NCBI RefSeq assembly: GCF_017163935.1
Contig: NZ_JABVZR010000001.1
Location: 2,418,001 to 2,482,000 of the forward strand
Direction of reading: 5' to 3'
Origin: Novosphingobium terrae
Lineage (GTDB): Bacteria; Pseudomonadota; Alphaproteobacteria; Sphingomonadales; Sphingomonadaceae
DNA length: 64,000 nt
This document shows positions 34,732-44,722 of the stretch, one piece after another; the first letter of the stretch is position 1; each line of letters opens with the position of its first letter. The translations under genes were made by a program, and so were the position numbers. The notes below the pieces were generated by a model that saw nothing but the letters and a program-made list of their open reading frames with translations, did no database searches and was not told the origin of the DNA.

Positions 34732-37149
34732 TCAGCCCGGCCCCGCCTCATCCGCGCCATCGCCCGTCGGCATGCCGATCCACTGCACCTGCTGAGGCGT
34801 GGTGCCCAGCTCGATCCCCGCGGCAGGCAGTTCGGAGAGCAGGCGGAACCAGATATCGCTGCGCGTCGCATAGACCGCGCGTGGCGAGTTCACGAAGGCA
34901 AAGCCGTTGAAGTTGATCCGCCCGTCGATGATCGTATCGATATAGAGGCTGGGCTTGGGATCGGCGATCACGGCGGGCTGCGCTTCGTAGATCTCCATCA
35001 CCATATGGCGGATCTGCTCGACATCGCTGCCCAGCGGCACGGAGAATTGCAACTGGATGCGCCCCAGCGGGTCGGCAAGGGTCTTGTTGACGATGCTCTT
35101 GGTGATCAGCTCGGAATTGGGCACGATCAGCGTCGAGCGATCCGCGATCTGGATCTCGGTGGCGCGCACGCTGATCTTCTTCACATCGCCTTCCTGATCG
35201 CCGATCTTCACCCAGTCGCCGATCTTCACCGGGCGCTCGGCCAGCAGGATCAGGCCCGACACGAAATTCTGCGTGATCGCCTGAAGGCCGAAACCGATGC
35301 CGACCGACAGCGCAGAAAGCAGCAGCGCAATCTTCTCGACCCCGATCCCCAGCGAGGCCATCGCCCACAGCACCGCCAGGATCAGGCCGATATACCGCGT
35401 GACCATGGCGATGGAGTTCTGTGCGCCCGCATCCAGATCGGTGGCGGGCAGATAGCGCCCGGTCAGCCAGCGCTGAAGGGAGCGCGCAATGAACATGCCC
35501 ACCGCCAGCACCGCCATTGCGCGCAGGATCGCACCCGGAGAGATCGTCACCTGACCGATGGTGATGCCCTGCGCGATCTGGCTCAGCTGGTCGAAGATGC
35601 TCGACACATCCGAGCCGAAGGGGCGCGACACACGCCCGATCGCCAGCAGGATCAGCAGCAGCCGCAGCAGGGCGGACAGGGCCACGCCGAACTGGTCGAC
35701 CAGACTGCGGCGCACGCCAAACCCTTGATAGAGGGTGGTGGCCAGCTTGCTGTCACGGTCGAAGGCGGCGGTGCAGATATCGTCCACCGCGATCAGCAGC
35801 AGATAGAGCGTCGCCCCCACCACCGCGACCCAGATCATGAAGCGCATCAGGAAGAAGGCAAAGGCGATATAGCCGCTCAGCAGCGACAGCACCGACAGGA
35901 TCAGCAGTCCCCATGAGGCCAGCGAGAGGAAGGCCATGATGGATTGTTCGCCGCTCTCCTCCTGCGTCTCGCCCTTTTCTTTCGCAACGGCGTGAGCATG
36001 GGTGCGGGCCCGCGCGCCACTGACCAGAATGGCCATCACCAGTCCGGTGTAGATCAGAGCCGTCACCGCATCGACCGCCGCCTGCAAGGGGCCGCTCGCC
36101 CCCATGCCATCCCGCAGCGCCAACAGCAGCGTGGTCAGCATGGTCACGCCCGAGGCGATGAAGGTCAGCGGGCGCAGCATCTGCGCCGTATGATCGGAAA
36201 TGCCGATCAGCCGCCATGAGGGCTGGCGCCGCTGAAGCAGCGCGCCGCCCAGCGCGGTGATCAGCGCGGCAATCAGGCTGGCGATCTGGAAATGGCTGAC
36301 CAGCGGCGCCCAGGCCGGCGCGATCATCTCCCCGGCGCGCAGCCCCATCACCAGCGAGAGCAAGGCCAGTGACGGCACCAGCGTGCCCACAACCGCCAGC
36401 CACAAGGCCAGAGTGGAGCGCCGGATACGGCTGCCCGGCACGCGCTCGATCACATAGCGGCGCCCTGCCGCGCGCAGGGCGAGGCGCGCGGGTCCGATCA
36501 GCGCAAGGCCGAAGAGCAGGCCAACCAGCGCGGCGGGCATGCCGCCGCCCTCGATGCCCTGAAGGATGGCGTGCATCTCGATGGCCAGAAAGCCCGAGAA
36601 GCGCTTGCTGTCCCGTGGCACGTTGCGGATCAGCGGCCCCCAGAACTGCCCGCTGAGCGGCGAAGCCACCCGCTGGGACATTTGATCGGAAAAGGCATCA
36701 GCCTGATTCTGCCCGATTTCATTGGCGAGCTGATCGGCCTCCGTGCCCAGCAGCTTGCCACGCTTGATCGCCGAATCGATGGTCGAGCGCTGCTGCGCCA
36801 GCAATTTGCGCTGGGCCTGAATGTCCGGCGCCTCGACCACGCCCGGCGTCACCGGGCCAAGCTGGGCCACCCGCGCATCCACCAGCTGGAGCTGCGTCTG
36901 CAGGGCCGTCACCTGATCGCCCGCCGTCTGTTTGACGGCGGCTACGCGGTCTTTCAGCGCGGCGGCCTGATTGGCGCCGTCGCGGCTGTTCATGGCGGTG
37001 TCGATCGCCTGATAATCGGCGGTGGCCTGATCCAGCGCCTTGGTGGACGCCAGGATCGGGTCGACGGCATCGACATCCTGAGCAAAGGCGGGCGCGGCAA
37101 CAGGCACCGCAAGAACAAGCGAGAGAAAAAGGATAAACAGACGCATCAT
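34732..37149 (-). CDS. Large MscS-family mechanosensitive channel (DUF3772 type)
   Basis: An 805-aa inner-membrane channel. ATG 37149 (or the adjacent ATG 37146) has GGAAGG upstream and gives a signal peptide ending A-F-A-Q-D. A periplasmic coiled-coil region (about 25-165) matches the DUF3772 type. About ten membrane helices follow, then the MscS pore and beta domain: G-I-G-F-G-L-Q-A-I-T-Q-N-F-V-S-G-L-I-L, P-V-K-I-G-D-W-V-K-I-G and V-P-N-S-E-L-I-T-K-S-I-V-N. It would release solutes during hypo-osmotic stress. It is divergent from the HscC operon with a 271-base gap. Confidence 0.93.
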   Translation of the reverse strand: MMRLFILFLSLVLAVPVAAPAFAQDVDAVDPILASTKALDQATADYQAIDTAMNSRDGANQAAALKDRVAAVKQTAGDQVTALQTQLQLVDARVAQLGPVTPGVVEAPDIQAQRKLLAQQRSTIDSAIKRGKLLGTEADQLANEIGQNQADAFSDQMSQRVASPLSGQFWGPLIRNVPRDSKRFSGFLAIEMHAILQGIEGGGMPAALVGLLFGLALIGPARLALRAAGRRYVIERVPGSRIRRSTLALWLAVVGTLVPSLALLSLVMGLRAGEMIAPAWAPLVSHFQIASLIAALITALGGALLQRRQPSWRLIGISDHTAQMLRPLTFIASGVTMLTTLLLALRDGMGASGPLQAAVDAVTALIYTGLVMAILVSGARARTHAHAVAKEKGETQEESGEQSIMAFLSLASWGLLILSVLSLLSGYIAFAFFLMRFMIWVAVVGATLYLLLIAVDDICTAAFDRDSKLATTLYQGFGVRRSLVDQFGVALSALLRLLLILLAIGRVSRPFGSDVSSIFDQLSQIAQGITIGQVTISPGAILRAMAVLAVGMFIARSLQRWLTGRYLPATDLDAGAQNSIAMVTRYIGLILAVLWAMASLGIGVEKIALLLSALSVGIGFGLQAITQNFVSGLILLAERPVKIGDWVKIGDQEGDVKKISVRATEIQIADRSTLIVPNSELITKSIVNKTLADPLGRIQLQFSVPLGSDVEQIRHMVMEIYEAQPAVIADPKPSLYIDTIIDGRINFNGFAFVNSPRAVYATRSDIWFRLLSELPAAGIELGTTPQQVQWIGMPTGDGADEAGPG

Positions 37150-37367
37150 GGGCGCCTTCCTAAAGCCTTGGGGCCGCCCTGCCCAGCCTTTCAGGCACGG
37201 TTCTGACCGGATGGATGGCACCGCCTGACGCAATCACCGCTCCATGAAACTGCAATCGATGGCATAGTAGAGATGCGAAATTTTTATGATCCTGTCACCC
37301 TGCCACACCCCTGACGTATAGACCTCAGCAAGGAGCGCAAAGCAGCGTAAAGAAAGCGCCGGCGCGA

Positions 37368-37396
37368 TTGACGCAAAGCGGCCACGCTCTTATGCC
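37368..37396 (+). promoter_or_regulatory. Candidate sigma-70-like promoter of the HscC operon
   Basis: TTGACG (37368-37373) and TATGCC (37391-37396) are 17 bases apart and lie 25 bases before ATG 37421. The -35 element is good and the -10 is poor, so this is only a candidate. Confidence 0.3.
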
Positions 37397-37420
37397 TCGC
37401 GCAAATTTGGATTGGTTTTC

Positions 37421-39142
37421 ATGATCATCGGCATAGATCTCGGCACAACGAACAGTCTCGTTTCAGCCTGGCGGGATGGCGCCGCCGTGCTGATCCCCAA
37501 TGCGCTGGGCGATTTTCTTACCCCTTCTGTTGTCAGTCTTGACCGCAATGGCGAGATGCTGGTGGGTGCCGCCGCGCGTGAACGCCTTGTCAGCCATCCG
37601 CAGCGCTCGGCCGCCGTGTTCAAGCGGCTGATGGGCACCAGCCGCACCGTCACGCTGGGCGACCGCAGCTTTCGCGCCGAGGAGCTGTCCTCTTTCGTGC
37701 TGCGCGCCCTCAAGGCCGATGCCGAGGCCTTTCTGGGGCAAAGCGTCGAGGAAGCGGTCATCACCGTGCCCGCCTATTTCAACGATGCCCAGCGCAAGGC
37801 CACCAAGGTGGCCGGCGAAATGGCCGGGCTGCGGGTGGAACGCGTGCTCAACGAACCCACCGCCGCCGCGCTGGCCTATGGGCTGCACGAAAGGCAGGCC
37901 GGGCGCGAGGGCAAGATTCTGGTCTTCGATCTGGGCGGCGGCACTTTTGACGTCTCGGTGATCGATCTGTTCGAGGGCGTGATGGAAGTGCGCGCCACGG
38001 CGGGCGACAATTTCCTTGGCGGCGAGGATTTCGACGCCGCGATCATCAGCTGGTTCGCCCAAAGCACGGGGCTGGAACAGCTGGCCGCAGAGGATGTGGC
38101 GGCAGAGGATGGCTCACTGCAGGCCCGCCTGCGCCGCGCCGCCGAACAGGCGCGCCGCGCGCTGGATGCCAGCGACAGCACGGTGATGGAACTGGAGGTC
38201 GCCGGGCAAAGCGCCAAGGCCGTGCTGGACGCCCGGACCTTCGCTCGCATCACCGAGCCTTTGCTGGACCGCTTGCGCCGCCCCGTCGCCCGCGCGCTGT
38301 CCGACAGCCGTATCCGCAGCGAGGATCTGGCCCATGTCGTGCTGGCGGGCGGCGCCACGCGCATGCCTGCCGTGCGCAAGCTGGCCACCACGCTTTTCGG
38401 GCGCTTTCCGCTGCACAGCATCGATCCCGATCGCGTCGTGGCGCTGGGCGCCGCCGTGCAGGCCGGGCTGAAGATGCGCGATGGCGCGCTGGACGATGTG
38501 GTGCTGACCGATGTCGCGCCCTACACTTTGGGCATCGAGGTGGTGGAATCGCTGGGCGGCGCGGGGGTCAGTGCCGGTCGCCTGCTGCCGATCATCGAGC
38601 GCAACACGGTGGTGCCTGTCAGCCGCAAGCAGACCGTCACCCCGATGCAGGATTTCCAGAAGCAGGTGAACGTGCGGATCTTTCAGGGCGAAAGCCGCCT
38701 TGTGAAAGACAACATTCCGCTCGGCACGCTGGAGCTGAAGCTGCAGCCCCGCAAGCGGGAAGAGCAGAGCATCGAAATCCGCTTCACCTATGATATCAAC
38801 GGCCTGCTTCAGGTCTCGGCCAAAAGCCTGATCGATGGCGTGGCCGAACAGATCATCATCGAGCAGCATGCCGGCCTCCTCACCCAGGAGGAAATCGCCG
38901 AGCGTATGGCCGCCCTCGCCCATCTGCGCCTGCCCGATCGTGAAAGCGCGCAAAGCCGCCTGCTGATCGCCAGGGCCGAGCGTGCCTATGAGGAAAGCCT
39001 CGGCGCCCATCGCGAGCAGCTGGGCGCGGGCATCGCCCTGCTCGAAGCCGCGCTGCATGATGAAGACCGCACACGTACCGCCATGCTGTGCGAGCAACTC
39101 GAAGCGCTGATCGAGATGATCGAAGGCAGCCGCATCCAATGA
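37421..39142 (+). CDS. hscC: HscC-like Hsp70 chaperone
   Basis: A 573-aa Hsp70, shorter than DnaK (about 640 aa), with the lid region reduced. ATP-domain motifs are intact: [45 protein letters not shown] and [10 protein letters not shown]. The substrate-binding beta domain follows ([10 protein letters not shown], then F-Q-G-E-S). Length and the neighbouring J-like gene point to the HscC branch rather than housekeeping DnaK or HscA. ATG 37421 is preferred over an upstream TTG. The stop overlaps the next start (ATGA), so it is coupled to the J-like gene. Confidence 0.9.
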   Translation: MIIGIDLGTTNSLVSAWRDGAAVLIPNALGDFLTPSVVSLDRNGEMLVGAAARERLVSHPQRSAAVFKRLMGTSRTVTLGDRSFRAEELSSFVLRALKADAEAFLGQSVEEAVITVPAYFNDAQRKATKVAGEMAGLRVERVLNEPTAAALAYGLHERQAGREGKILVFDLGGGTFDVSVIDLFEGVMEVRATAGDNFLGGEDFDAAIISWFAQSTGLEQLAAEDVAAEDGSLQARLRRAAEQARRALDASDSTVMELEVAGQSAKAVLDARTFARITEPLLDRLRRPVARALSDSRIRSEDLAHVVLAGGATRMPAVRKLATTLFGRFPLHSIDPDRVVALGAAVQAGLKMRDGALDDVVLTDVAPYTLGIEVVESLGGAGVSAGRLLPIIERNTVVPVSRKQTVTPMQDFQKQVNVRIFQGESRLVKDNIPLGTLELKLQPRKREEQSIEIRFTYDINGLLQVSAKSLIDGVAEQIIIEQHAGLLTQEEIAERMAALAHLRLPDRESAQSRLLIARAERAYEESLGAHREQLGAGIALLEAALHDEDRTRTAMLCEQLEALIEMIEGSRIQ

Positions 39143-40362
39143 GCCAGAATGCCGAAGACTGGGCCCTGCTGGGCCTTGAGCCCACCGATGATGCCGATAC
39201 GATCCGCCGCGCCTATGCCCGCAAGCTGAAAACAGTCAATCCCGAGGACGATCCGGAAGGCTTTCAGGCCCTGCGCGAAGCCTATGAACGCCTTCAGGCC
39301 GCCCCCTCTGCCCAGCCGGCCCCGGCAGCGGACGATCATACCGATGCCATCCGCAGCGTGCTGCTGCAGATTGCCGCTTTCCGCGAAGCCGGAGACACCG
39401 CCCGCGCCATCGCGGCGGTCAATGCGCTGTTCATGGTGCGGCGGCCTGACGATCCTTTCCTTGAAGCGATGAATGTCGCGCTGTTCGAGACCATGGCGCT
39501 GCAGCGCTCGCTCTCGCCCGAGCTGTTCCGCCATCTGGTGGCGCGCTTCGACTGGCGGGACGCGCATGGCCCGGCGGCCCGCACCAACCCTCAGGCCCAT
39601 TCGATCCTGCTGGCCCGCGTGGCGGCGGAAGACTGGTATGAGGCATTGAGCCAGCAGGCCATGGGGCCGGGCGGCCTGATCGCAGGCTTTATTCTGGGGC
39701 TGCGCACGGCACTTCCCGCTGACGGGCTCGACAAGGCACAGAAGGATGAAGCCCGCGCGGTGATGGGCGATCTGCTCGACCATGGCGATTTCCTGCTCGA
39801 ACGCTTCGATCCGCGCGTGCTGGCCAGATTGCGCGCGGCGGTGGAGGGTGAGCCGCTGGTGGCCAATGCCGCCACGGCATCCGCCCCGCGCAGGAAGCCC
39901 GAGCGCCAATATTCCGAAAGGCAGCTGATGCTGCTGATCGGCCTGATCATCATGGTGGCCGTGATGGGCTGGAACACGCAGGGCTTCGGCCTGCTGCGCC
40001 CCTCGGCCAGGGACAGCATCATGAACAAGCCCCCGCGCGAACAGGCGCGGGCCATTCTGGATCAGACCACCGCCCATTGGGTGGAGCTGCGCCCCTTCGA
40101 CGGCAAGATGCTGGTCTATTTCACGCAGATCATCTCCAGCGCCATCGCGGTGAAGGAAGTGCATTACGGCATCGATCGCGACACGCCGGACCAGACGTTC
40201 CATGTCCCCGCCCATGCCGATCAATGGCCCATGCCCATCCCGCCCGAGGTGCCCATTTCCATCTCCGCCCCTGCCGAGACGAAGAAGGTGACCGTGCAGA
40301 TCGTCTACAGCGACGGCACACTCTCCCCCATCCAGACCTATCGCGCGGGAGGCAGCCAATGA
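39139..40362 (+). CDS. Membrane-anchored J-domain-like cochaperone
   Basis: A 407-aa protein starting with a J-domain-like segment (about 5-55): [21 protein letters not shown] and [11 protein letters not shown]. The HPD tripeptide that stimulates Hsp70 is replaced by Asn-Pro-Glu (V-N-P-E-D-D-P). A helical region follows, one membrane helix at about 263-285 ([12 protein letters not shown]) and a C-terminal domain of about 110 aa on the far side. It is the likely partner of the adjoining HscC protein, comparable to the DjlB/DjlC partners of E. coli HscC. ATGA overlaps link it to both neighbours. Confidence 0.82.
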   Translation: MSQNAEDWALLGLEPTDDADTIRRAYARKLKTVNPEDDPEGFQALREAYERLQAAPSAQPAPAADDHTDAIRSVLLQIAAFREAGDTARAIAAVNALFMVRRPDDPFLEAMNVALFETMALQRSLSPELFRHLVARFDWRDAHGPAARTNPQAHSILLARVAAEDWYEALSQQAMGPGGLIAGFILGLRTALPADGLDKAQKDEARAVMGDLLDHGDFLLERFDPRVLARLRAAVEGEPLVANAATASAPRRKPERQYSERQLMLLIGLIIMVAVMGWNTQGFGLLRPSARDSIMNKPPREQARAILDQTTAHWVELRPFDGKMLVYFTQIISSAIAVKEVHYGIDRDTPDQTFHVPAHADQWPMPIPPEVPISISAPAETKKVTVQIVYSDGTLSPIQTYRAGGSQ

Positions 40363-41150
40363 ACCCGCCGGTCGGAAAGCTGATCAACATCGGTGCGCCG
40401 CCCGCCTGGAGCGCGGCGCAGCTCTGGGCCTATGCGCTGGGCGCGCCCTATCATGTGCAGCATCAGGTGCCGCTCAACGCCCTGCCTGCCGATAACAGCG
40501 CCAACAGCACCGATTTCGCCAGAATGCTGAAAGACGGCTGGTCGGTGGAAGGCGAGGAGGATCTGCTGCGCGTGCTCGGCTGGCTGGGCAGCGAGGGGCA
40601 TCGTCGCGGCCATGGGCTGGAGCTGCGGCGCTACAGCCTGTGGCGGCGCCCCTCGATCGCGGCGCGGCGCGAGGAGCTGCGCGAGGCGGCTCAGGAGAAC
40701 CCGGACGCGCTGGAGGAATTGTGGCGGATCGATGCCATTCAGGCCGATCTTGACGGCATTCGCGGCGCCGATCTGATCGGCTTCGATGCGGCGCGCGCGG
40801 TGATGGTGGCGCGTTCGGGCTGGCGGCTGGGCTGGCTGTCGGAAGAGCGCATGTGGGACTATCTGCTCGATACGGCGCGCGATGTGCAGCGCCGCTTCAG
40901 CTCATGGGCCGACTATGCGCAGGATTTCCGCCTGTCGCGCAACATGTGGCGCGGGAAAAACGACCCGGATCACTTCGACGATGTCATCACGCAATTGCTG
41001 AAAGACAAGGCCAGCCCCTGGCTGCGCCTGCCCTGGTCGGTCGAGGGTCTGGAGGCACCGCGTGCCACGCGCCCCTTCGATCCCGCCGCCCCGGTCTGGA
41101 CGCTGGAACGGCGCGACGGTCGCGTCGATCCGGTCACGCCTGCGCGGTAA
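40359..41150 (+). CDS. DUF1266 domain protein
   Basis: A 263-aa soluble protein matching DUF1266: N-terminal [14 protein letters not shown], central [10 protein letters not shown] and L-G-W-L-G-S-E-G-H, and C-terminal [14 protein letters not shown] with W-A-D-Y-A-Q-D-F and N-D-P-D-H-F-D-D. No catalytic activity is established for the family. ATG 40359 overlaps the J-like stop (ATGA). Its place as third gene of an overlapping Hsp70/J operon suggests it is a client, adaptor or regulator of that chaperone (inference). Confidence 0.82.
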   Translation: MNPPVGKLINIGAPPAWSAAQLWAYALGAPYHVQHQVPLNALPADNSANSTDFARMLKDGWSVEGEEDLLRVLGWLGSEGHRRGHGLELRRYSLWRRPSIAARREELREAAQENPDALEELWRIDAIQADLDGIRGADLIGFDAARAVMVARSGWRLGWLSEERMWDYLLDTARDVQRRFSSWADYAQDFRLSRNMWRGKNDPDHFDDVITQLLKDKASPWLRLPWSVEGLEAPRATRPFDPAAPVWTLERRDGRVDPVTPAR

Positions 41151-41217
41151 GGGCTGGAACCTGCATGGCATAAGCCTGTTAGCATAGGCATCGATGCTTC
41201 ATGTGAGGGCCCTGCCG

Positions 41218-41763
41218 ATGATCCACACCTATCGCCCCCATTTGCGCGCCTCACTGGGCTGGGGATGGCTGCTGGCCTATGGGCTGCTGGTGATGGCCGT
41301 GGGCGTGCTGGCCCTGTTCAACCCGCTGGCGACGGGCGTGGCCACCGGGATCATGCTGGCCATCGGCCTGACGCTCTATGGCGTGGTCGCCATCGCCATT
41401 GCCCTGTGGTTTCTGGAAGGCGCGCCGCGCTGGTCCGAACTGTTGCTGGGCGCGCTGGCGCTGATCGCCGGTGTCACCATCTTCGATGAGCCGCTGAGCG
41501 GCGCCATATCGCTGATCTGGGTGATCGGGGCCTGGCTGCTGGTTTCCGGCATCTTCCATGTGATCGGCGCGTGGCGGCTGCGGGCGCATCGCAAATCGCG
41601 GCTGCTGTCGGGCGGGATCGATGTGGTGCTGGGCCTGTTCCTGCTGCTGGCCGGGCCTGCCTCCAGCCTGTTCATGCTGACCGTGCTGGTGGGGATCAGC
41701 TTCCTCTCCCGCGGGGCCCTGCTGGTGAGCGCTGCCCTTGCGATCCGCCGCTTTGAGGCCTGA
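41218..41763 (+). CDS. HdeD/DUF308-family membrane protein
   Basis: A 181-aa integral membrane protein with about six hydrophobic helices and short loops, for example W-G-W-L-L-A-Y-G-L-L-V-M-A-V-G-V-L-A and L-L-L-G-A-L-A-L-I-A-G. This is the HdeD-like form; E. coli HdeD is linked to acid resistance at high cell density. ATG 41218 is preferred because GAGGG lies upstream; ATG 41194 is also in frame. It follows the DUF1266 gene after 67 bases and may be read through from that operon. Confidence 0.85.
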   Translation: MIHTYRPHLRASLGWGWLLAYGLLVMAVGVLALFNPLATGVATGIMLAIGLTLYGVVAIAIALWFLEGAPRWSELLLGALALIAGVTIFDEPLSGAISLIWVIGAWLLVSGIFHVIGAWRLRAHRKSRLLSGGIDVVLGLFLLLAGPASSLFMLTVLVGISFLSRGALLVSAALAIRRFEA

Positions 41764-41892
41764 ACTGCAGCAGCATACTAAACGGCCAATTCATCATCAC
41801 AAAATCTGTGCAGAAGTTCTTGGCTGACCAGCTTTATCTTTAGTCGGCCCGTCGACTATGCCATGAGCGCTCCACTTGAACTGGAGTTGATC

Positions 41893-42465
41893 ATGCATCT
41901 ACGCTCATGCCTCTTGGCGGGATTGGTTCTGGCGCTGCCGGCGCAGGCTCTGGCACAGAGCGCCACGCCGCCCTGCATCACCCCGGCCGAAGCGCAGAAT
42001 GTGGTGACCTTCGCCTTGCCAACCGCCGTGCAGGCCGTCGATGGCATGTGCCGCAAGGTGCTGCCGCCCGAAACAGGCTTTGCCGCCACCGCCGAAGCAT
42101 TGCAAAAGCAGTATCAGCCCGCTTCCGACGCGGCATGGCCCGCCACCCGCGCCACGCTGACCAAGCTGCTGGGCAACAGCGATGACCCGGCCAAGGCTGT
42201 GCTGTCCGGTTTCCTCGCCAGCGACGATCCGACCGCGCTGCGCGCCTTCGTCACCGCGGCGGTGGCGGGCAAGCCGATGAAGCCCAAGACCTGCGCGGCG
42301 ATCGCTCGCGTGCTGCCGCTGATCCAGCCGATGCCCGCGCAGAATATGGCCGGGCTGTTCGAATTCGTGATCGAGGCCATGATCAATGACAAGAAGGAGG
42401 GCAAGAAGGAGGGCAAGAAGCCCGGCCCCTTCACCATCTGCCAGGCGCCCGAAGCGGGGCAGTAA
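41893..42465 (+). CDS. Exported protein of unknown function with Lys-rich tail
   Basis: A 190-aa protein. ATG 41893 has GGAG upstream and gives a signal peptide ending Q-A-L-A-Q-S; ATG 41863 would only add residues before it. The mature part is helical and has four Cys (P-P-C-I, M-C-R-K, K-T-C-A-A, T-I-C-Q) that could form two disulfides. A short tandem repeat gives K-K-E-G-K-K-E-G-K-K near the C-terminus. I do not recognise a family. It is convergent with the EEP gene, six bases apart. Confidence 0.72.
   Translation: MHLRSCLLAGLVLALPAQALAQSATPPCITPAEAQNVVTFALPTAVQAVDGMCRKVLPPETGFAATAEALQKQYQPASDAAWPATRATLTKLLGNSDDPAKAVLSGFLASDDPTALRAFVTAAVAGKPMKPKTCAAIARVLPLIQPMPAQNMAGLFEFVIEAMINDKKEGKKEGKKPGPFTICQAPEAGQ
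42391..42420 (+). repeat. 12-base tandem repeat within a coding region
   Basis: AAGAAGGAGGGC occurs twice in tandem (42391-42402 and 42403-42414), followed by a half unit. It encodes the Lys-Lys-Glu-Gly tail of the exported protein above; copy number may vary between strains. Confidence 0.7.
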
Positions 42466-42471
42466 AACCGG

Positions 42472-43197
42472 TCAGCCCGCAAAAAGGCTGGCCGAGACCG
42501 GCAGGTGATCCGACAAGGCCAGAGGCTCGGCGCGATAATCGCCGAGCGTCAGGCCCCGGCTGCCCAGAATATGGTCGAAATCCCGCCTTGGCCGCCATGA
42601 GGGATAGGTGCGGGGCGAGGCCTCGCCCGGCCCGGCGCCCACCTGCCGGCAAAAGCCCGTCAGCGGCCTGCTGCCTGCGCCGCAGTTGAAATCGCCCATC
42701 GCCACCCAATTGGGGGCCTCATCCAGTCTGGTGCGGATCGCCTCCAGCTGCGCCATCTGATCCGCCGCGCCAAGGCTGAGATGCAGGCAGGCCACCCGCA
42801 ACCTCACCGGCCCTTCGACATCCACGATCAGGCAACCGCGCCCCGCCAGACGCCCGGGCAGCTTCATATCCTCGACAAGGCGCAGCGGCCAGCGGCTCAG
42901 GATCGCATTGCCGTGGCGTGAAACCCCCGGCACCACGCGGTTCTGCTGCACAGCCGCATGGCTATGGCCCGAGCCTTGCGCAATCATCTCCACCTGGGAG
43001 CGATAGCCCGCCCGCCGCCCGCCCAGATCGACCTCCTGCAGGCAGACGACATCAAAGGGCGTGACCTCACGCGCGATCTGGCCCAGAACGGCATTCTTGG
43101 CAGCGGTATGGATGACCTGCCGATGGGCATGCAGCAGATAATCCCGGTAACGCCGCGTGCCGATCCCGGCCTGAATGTTCCATGTGAGGAGTTTCAC
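42472..43197 (-). CDS. Endonuclease/exonuclease/phosphatase (EEP) family hydrolase
   Basis: A 241-aa metal-dependent EEP-fold protein: L-L-T-W-N-I-Q at the N-terminus, metal-binding Glu in C-L-Q-E-V-D, S-R-H-G-N-A-I-L-S, A-C-L-H-L-S, catalytic M-G-D-F-N-C and the terminal S-D-H-L-P-V. The start is GTG 43197. It is divergent from a cardiolipin synthase gene 55 bases away; in E. coli the EEP protein YbhP is likewise encoded with a cardiolipin synthase (ClsB), so a role in phospholipid or membrane metabolism is more likely than DNA repair. Confidence 0.9.
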   Translation of the reverse strand: MKLLTWNIQAGIGTRRYRDYLLHAHRQVIHTAAKNAVLGQIAREVTPFDVVCLQEVDLGGRRAGYRSQVEMIAQGSGHSHAAVQQNRVVPGVSRHGNAILSRWPLRLVEDMKLPGRLAGRGCLIVDVEGPVRLRVACLHLSLGAADQMAQLEAIRTRLDEAPNWVAMGDFNCGAGSRPLTGFCRQVGAGPGEASPRTYPSWRPRRDFDHILGSRGLTLGDYRAEPLALSDHLPVSASLFAG

Positions 43198-43252
43198 GAA
43201 ACTTCATCTTCCATCATGCGTATGACACCATCAAAGCCCCGAAGGAGCCCCC

Positions 43253-44722
43253 TTGTTCCAGACCTTCCCGACTCTGTCCTATCCGCTGCTGATCCATATC
43301 GTGGTGGCAACGGTTCTGTCGCTGCGCGTGCTCTATCGCAAGCTTCAGGTGAACAGTGCCTTGGCCTGGATCGTGGTGCTGATCGCCATGCCGATCGCCG
43401 GGCCGGTGCTTTACGTGCTGTTCGGCGCGCCCAGCCTGGGTGAGCGACGGCTGGAACTGGGCCAGCGCATCCGCCGCTTCTACGAAAAGGCCTATGCCAT
43501 CGCGGGCGCCGATGGCGCCGGTCTCGACGCCATTCCCGAGCCCTTTCCGGCTCTGTCCGCCTCCATCGCGCAGGAAAGCAGCTTTCCGGTCCTGTGCCGC
43601 AACCACCAGACGATCCTGACCGATGCGGGCCAGATCCTCGACAGCATGGTGGCCGATATCGACCGGGCGCGCAGCGACTGCTGTCTGGAATTCTACATCA
43701 TCGATCCACAAGGGCGCGTGGTTTCGGTGCTGGAGGCCGTGTTGAGGGCCGCCGCGCGCGGTGTCGATTGCAAGATCCTGGCCGATGATTTCGGCAGCAA
43801 GGGCTTCTTCCGTTCGACCTGGCCCACGCGGCTGAAGGCGGCGGGGGTCAGCGTGCTGCCCTCGCTGCCGGTGGCGGTGATCCGCTCCTTTTCCAAGCGG
43901 ACCGATCTGCGCAACCATCGCAAGCAGCTGATCTGCGACCGCGCCGTGGCCTATATGGGCAGCTTCAATCTGGTCGATCCGCATCTCTTCAAGGCGGACG
44001 CCCATGTCGGCGAATGGATCGATCTGATGATGCGGATCGAGGGCGAGATGGTCGATGCCTTCGCCTGCGTCTTCAACACCGACCATCTGCTCGACAAGCC
44101 GGGCGCCGATATCGATGATGAGGCCCTGCGCACCCTGCCCTTCGACAAGCAGCGCCCGCCGCTGCCCGATTGCACATTGCGCATGCAGCTGCTGCCCTCC
44201 GGCCCGGAGATGCCAAGGTCCACGATCTATGAATTCATCGTCGCGGCGATCTTCAATGCGCGCGAGCGGGTGCGGATCGTCACGCCCTATTTCGTGCCCG
44301 ATCAGGCGGTGCTGCTGGCGCTGACTTCCGCCGCGAAACGCGGTGTAAAGGTGCAGATCATCGTGCCGCAGAAGGGCGACAGCCGGATGGCGCAATTTGC
44401 CAGCCAGTCCTGCTTCGATGAACTGCTGGGTGCCGGGGTGGAGATCCAGTGCTTCAGCGGCGGACTGCTGCATGCCAAGGCCATGCTGATCGATGAGAAC
44501 GTCACGCTGTTCGGCACGGTCAATATGGATATGCGCAGCTTCTACCTCAATCTGGAGATGAGCCTGATCCTCTATGAGGCGCAGGTCAGCGCGCAGCTGG
44601 ATAGCATCCTCGAAGGCTATCTCCGGCACGCCACGCCGCTCAGCAAGGAGAGCTGGGCGCAGCGCCCGGGCCATCGGCGCTTTCTGGAGAACCTGTTTCG
44701 GCTGGCCGGACCGCTGCTTTAG
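43253..44722 (+). CDS. cls: Cardiolipin synthase (phospholipase D family)
   Basis: A 489-aa membrane enzyme joining phosphatidylglycerol units into cardiolipin. Two N-terminal membrane helices (about 8-25 and 35-58) are followed by two phospholipase D domains. Both HKD motifs are intact: His222-x-Lys224-x4-Asp229 in N-H-R-K-Q-L-I-C-D, and His407-x-Lys409-x4-Asp414 in L-H-A-K-A-M-L-I-D, each followed by G-S-F-N or G-T-V-N. Length and topology fit the ClsA type. The start is TTG 43253, with AAGGAG five bases upstream and no better alternative. The stop overlaps the convergent GNAT stop by a few bases. Confidence 0.94.
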   Translation: MFQTFPTLSYPLLIHIVVATVLSLRVLYRKLQVNSALAWIVVLIAMPIAGPVLYVLFGAPSLGERRLELGQRIRRFYEKAYAIAGADGAGLDAIPEPFPALSASIAQESSFPVLCRNHQTILTDAGQILDSMVADIDRARSDCCLEFYIIDPQGRVVSVLEAVLRAAARGVDCKILADDFGSKGFFRSTWPTRLKAAGVSVLPSLPVAVIRSFSKRTDLRNHRKQLICDRAVAYMGSFNLVDPHLFKADAHVGEWIDLMMRIEGEMVDAFACVFNTDHLLDKPGADIDDEALRTLPFDKQRPPLPDCTLRMQLLPSGPEMPRSTIYEFIVAAIFNARERVRIVTPYFVPDQAVLLALTSAAKRGVKVQIIVPQKGDSRMAQFASQSCFDELLGAGVEIQCFSGGLLHAKAMLIDENVTLFGTVNMDMRSFYLNLEMSLILYEAQVSAQLDSILEGYLRHATPLSKESWAQRPGHRRFLENLFRLAGPLL

